Positions 4,503-6,821 of a stretch of 6,821 bases of DNA are shown here, piece by piece (position 1 is the stretch's first letter; each line of letters starts with the position of its first letter). The stretch comes from Gammaproteobacteria bacterium (GTDB lineage: Bacteria; Pseudomonadota; Gammaproteobacteria; SMWH01): assembly GCA_004357005.1 (NCBI GenBank), contig SMWH01000068.1, positions 1-6,821 on the forward strand. The letters are read 5' to 3'. The position numbers and the translations under genes were made by a program. The notes under the pieces are model-generated. The model saw only the letters and a list, made by a program, of their open reading frames with translations. It made no database searches and was not told the origin of the DNA.

Positions 4503-6821
4503 CCGGCATGGGTGACAAGGTCATGAGCTTCCTCGAAGGGCTGATATTCCCCCACCGGAAGATCATCCTGATCCTGTTCATGGTGGCCACCGTGTTCATG
4601 GTCTGGTCGGCGGCACAACTGCGCGTGGACGCGGGTTTCACCAAGCTCCTGCCACTGAAGCATTCCTACATGCAGACCTTCGTCAAGCATCGGGCTGAGT
4701 TTGGCGGCGCCAACCGGGTACTCATCGCCCTCATGGTCGAGGAAGGAGACATCTTCACGCCGGAGTTTTTCGAAACTCTCGAAGCCGCCACCAACGAGGT
4801 CTTTTTTATTCCCGGTGTCAACCGGCCCGGCGTGCGTTCCCTGTTCACACCGAACGTTCGGTTTGTCGAGATTATCGAGGGGGGGTTTGCCGGTGGCAAC
4901 GTCATTCCCAATGATTTTCGACCCGATAAGGCGGGCTTCGAGCAGGTCCGGGCCAATATCGTCAAGTCCGGCCAGATCGGCCGGCTGGTCACTGAGGACT
5001 TCACCGGCGCTTTAATCAGCGCGGAACTCATGGAGTTTCACCCGGACACGGGTGAGAAACTCGATTACCAGGCGGTGGCCGCGGAACTGGAAGAAAAACT
5101 CCGGGAGAAATACGAGAGGGATAATCTGTCGGTTCACATCATCGGCTTCGTCAAGGTCATGGGGGATATCGCTGACGGCGCGCGTTCGGTCATCGGTTTC
5201 TTTGGCATTGCCCTGCTGATCACGGCCATCCTGCTCTATCTCTATTCACATTCGTGGAAGTTGACCGTGTTGCCGCTCGTGTGCTCGGTCATTGCGGTCA
5301 TCTGGCAGCTGGGCGCGGTGACCCTGCTCGGTTTCGGTCTCGACCCCATGAACATGCTGGTGCCATTCCTGGTGTTTGCCATCGGCATCAGTCACGGCAT
5401 GCAGATGATCCATACCTGGAGCATGGCGACTATCTTTGGAACCCGGAGCGGGGGCGTGCAGGCCGGGGAGACCGGCGACGACAAACCCGTGGACAGCCTG
5501 GAAGCGGCGCGTTTTACCTTCAGACGCCTGCTGGTGCCGGGTTCCATCGCGCTGATTTCCGACACGATCGGATTCCTGACCATCCTGTTGATTCCGATCC
5601 GGATGATCCAGGAGTTGGCCATCATCGCGAGCCTCGGTGTCACGGTAATCATATTCACGAATCTGGTGCTGCTGCCGATCCTGCTGTCCTATATCCGGGT
5701 CAAGAACCTGGAAGCGTACAAGCAGCGGCGCATGAAGGAAGAGTGGCGCTGGGCCACCTTCTGGACCCGTCTGACCCGGGTAACAGACACGGGTCCCGCT
5801 CTCGCCATCGTCGGGTTTTCCATCGTCCTGTTCGTTGCGGGTATGTGGAAGATGCAGGAACTGCCCATCGGCGATTTGCACGCGGGTGTTCCTGAGCTGC
5901 ACCAGGACTCCCGGTACAACATCGATACTGCGGTGATCGCCGAGAACTTCGCGATCGGCGTGGACATCATCACGGTGATTGCGGAGACCGTAACGGACGC
6001 CTGTATCGACTACGAGATCATGAATACCATTGACGAGTTCGCCTGGCATATGGCCAACGTGGAAGGCGTCCAATCTGCGATCACCTTGCCGGCGATATTC
6101 AAGATCCTGAACGCCGGCTGGAACGAGGGTAATCCGAGATGGCGGGTTTTGCCACGCAACCCGGCGACACTCGCCCAGTACGTGACATCTATCGATACCT
6201 CCACGGGGCTGCGCAACGAGAGTTGCGATGCTATGCCTGTCCTGATCTTTACGGAAGATCACAAGGCACACACCATTGAGCGGATCGTAAACGCGGCGAA
6301 GGATTTCGAAGCGAGCCACGGACACGACGATGTGAGCTTCAAGCTGGCCACGGGAAACGTAGGCGTGATGGCGGCCACCAACGAAGAAGTGGCCAGAGTG
6401 CAGTTGCCCATGCTGGCCTATGTCTACACGGCGGTGATCGTGCTGGTGCTCATTGCCTTCCGGTCCGTGTCGGCCACGCTCAGTATCGTATTGCCCCTGG
6501 CTTTGGTTTCGGTACTGGCCTACGCGCTGATGGCGACACTGGAGATCGGGCTGAAGGTCAACACCTTGCCGGTGGTGGCCCTGGGTGTGGGCGTCGGTGT
6601 GGACTATGGGATCTACATCTACAGTCGAATGGCCAGGGGGCAGGCCGCCGGCGTTTCACTGGCCTACTACAACGCACTGCAGCAGACGGGTAAACCCGTT
6701 CTGTTCACTGCGATTGCCCTGGGTATCGGTGTGAGTACCTGGCTGTTCTCCGACCTCAAGTTCCAGGCCGACATGGGTATCCTGCTGACTTTCATGTTCC
6801 TGATGAACATGATCGGCGCCA
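4499..6821 (+). CDS. RND superfamily (MMPL/COG1033-type) inner-membrane permease, 3' end cut off by the window
   Basis: 774 codons are open to the right edge with no stop. The architecture is a duplicated RND fold. TM1 is at about 20-38, a first periplasmic domain at 39-228, TM2-TM6 at about 231-398, a cytoplasmic linker at 399-430, TM7 at 433-450, a second periplasmic domain at 451-635, TM8-TM11 at 637-750, and TM12 begins at about 758. The first domain has the blocks FTKLLPLKHSYMQTFV (47-62), FGGANRVLIAL (68-78) and VFFIPGVNRPGVRSLFTPNV (101-120), seen in the permeases paired with DUF1302/DUF1329. TM4 contains FAIGISHGMQ (293-302) and its duplicated counterpart TM10 contains GVGVGVDYGIYIYSR (696-710). 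The Asp-Tyr pair at 702-703 matches the proton-relay position of MmpL-type transporters. Homologues transport hydrophobic or amphipathic molecules using proton motive force. No membrane-fusion gene accompanies it, unlike AcrAB-type pumps. Probably only the end of TM12 and a short tail are missing. Substrate and direction are unknown. Confidence 0.9.
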   Translation, partial: MTGMGDKVMSFLEGLIFPHRKIILILFMVATVFMVWSAAQLRVDAGFTKLLPLKHSYMQTFVKHRAEFGGANRVLIALMVEEGDIFTPEFFETLEAATNEVFFIPGVNRPGVRSLFTPNVRFVEIIEGGFAGGNVIPNDFRPDKAGFEQVRANIVKSGQIGRLVTEDFTGALISAELMEFHPDTGEKLDYQAVAAELEEKLREKYERDNLSVHIIGFVKVMGDIADGARSVIGFFGIALLITAILLYLYSHSWKLTVLPLVCSVIAVIWQLGAVTLLGFGLDPMNMLVPFLVFAIGISHGMQMIHTWSMATIFGTRSGGVQAGETGDDKPVDSLEAARFTFRRLLVPGSIALISDTIGFLTILLIPIRMIQELAIIASLGVTVIIFTNLVLLPILLSYIRVKNLEAYKQRRMKEEWRWATFWTRLTRVTDTGPALAIVGFSIVLFVAGMWKMQELPIGDLHAGVPELHQDSRYNIDTAVIAENFAIGVDIITVIAETVTDACIDYEIMNTIDEFAWHMANVEGVQSAITLPAIFKILNAGWNEGNPRWRVLPRNPATLAQYVTSIDTSTGLRNESCDAMPVLIFTEDHKAHTIERIVNAAKDFEASHGHDDVSFKLATGNVGVMAATNEEVARVQLPMLAYVYTAVIVLVLIAFRSVSATLSIVLPLALVSVLAYALMATLEIGLKVNTLPVVALGVGVGVDYGIYIYSRMARGQAAGVSLAYYNALQQTGKPVLFTAIALGIGVSTWLFSDLKFQADMGILLTFMFLMNMIGA

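Noticed and set aside
5254..5895. 213-codon open frame on the + strand inside the RND gene
   Set aside because: It is an out-of-frame shadow, rich in Arg/His/Gly, while the RND frame is uninterrupted across it.
5246..6325. 359-codon open frame on the minus strand opposite the RND gene
   Set aside because: It is extremely rich in Asp, His, Arg and Gln with no domain pattern, and lies antisense to clear RND transmembrane and porter segments.
1..6821. CRISPR array, tRNA, rRNA, insertion sequence or attachment site
   Set aside because: No regularly spaced repeats, no cloverleaf-like segment, no transposase-like frame and no flanking inverted repeats were seen by eye; nearly all bases are in coding genes.

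Overview
The window is a compact, single-strand (+) gene run from a fairly GC-rich bacterium. It holds the 3' end of one gene, three complete genes and most of a fifth. The encoded proteins suggest a Gram-negative host, most likely a gammaproteobacterium: an outer-membrane beta-barrel ending in Phe, two Sec-exported periplasmic or envelope proteins, and an inner-membrane RND/MMPL permease. The order DUF1302 - DUF1329 - YCF48-like - RND recurs in lipid-, steroid- and hydrocarbon-using proteobacteria. The species cannot be fixed from this sequence.

Layout: 1-225 is the C-terminal tail of a probable extracellular or outer-membrane lipase of the Pla-1/cef (VolA-like) type. 248-2077 is a DUF1302 outer-membrane beta-barrel protein of 609 aa. 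2095-3480 is a DUF1329 periplasmic protein of 461 aa, whose family is thought to be LolA/LolB-like. 3481-3539 is the longest gap; it holds a GC-rich hairpin and a possible 17-codon leader ORF whose stop overlaps the next start. 3540-4502 is a YCF48-like beta-propeller of 320 aa. 4499 to the right edge is an RND-superfamily permease (774 codons present, 3' end cut off by the window), which overlaps the propeller gene by ATGA.

The gaps are 22, 17, 59 and -4 nt. No internal terminator with a T-tract and no convincing internal promoter was seen, so the genes are probably one transcription unit whose promoter lies left of the window.

Working together (inference): the products would span every layer of the envelope, with a lipase outside, a barrel in the outer membrane, a soluble lipid-carrier-like protein and a propeller scaffold in the periplasm, and a proton-driven permease in the inner membrane. 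The most economical hypothesis is a trans-envelope route for a hydrophobic substrate such as a fatty acid, lysolipid, sterol or wax ester. Neither direction nor substrate can be read from the sequence. This five-part assembly is the candidate 'undescribed system' here; the individual families are known, but their function is not.
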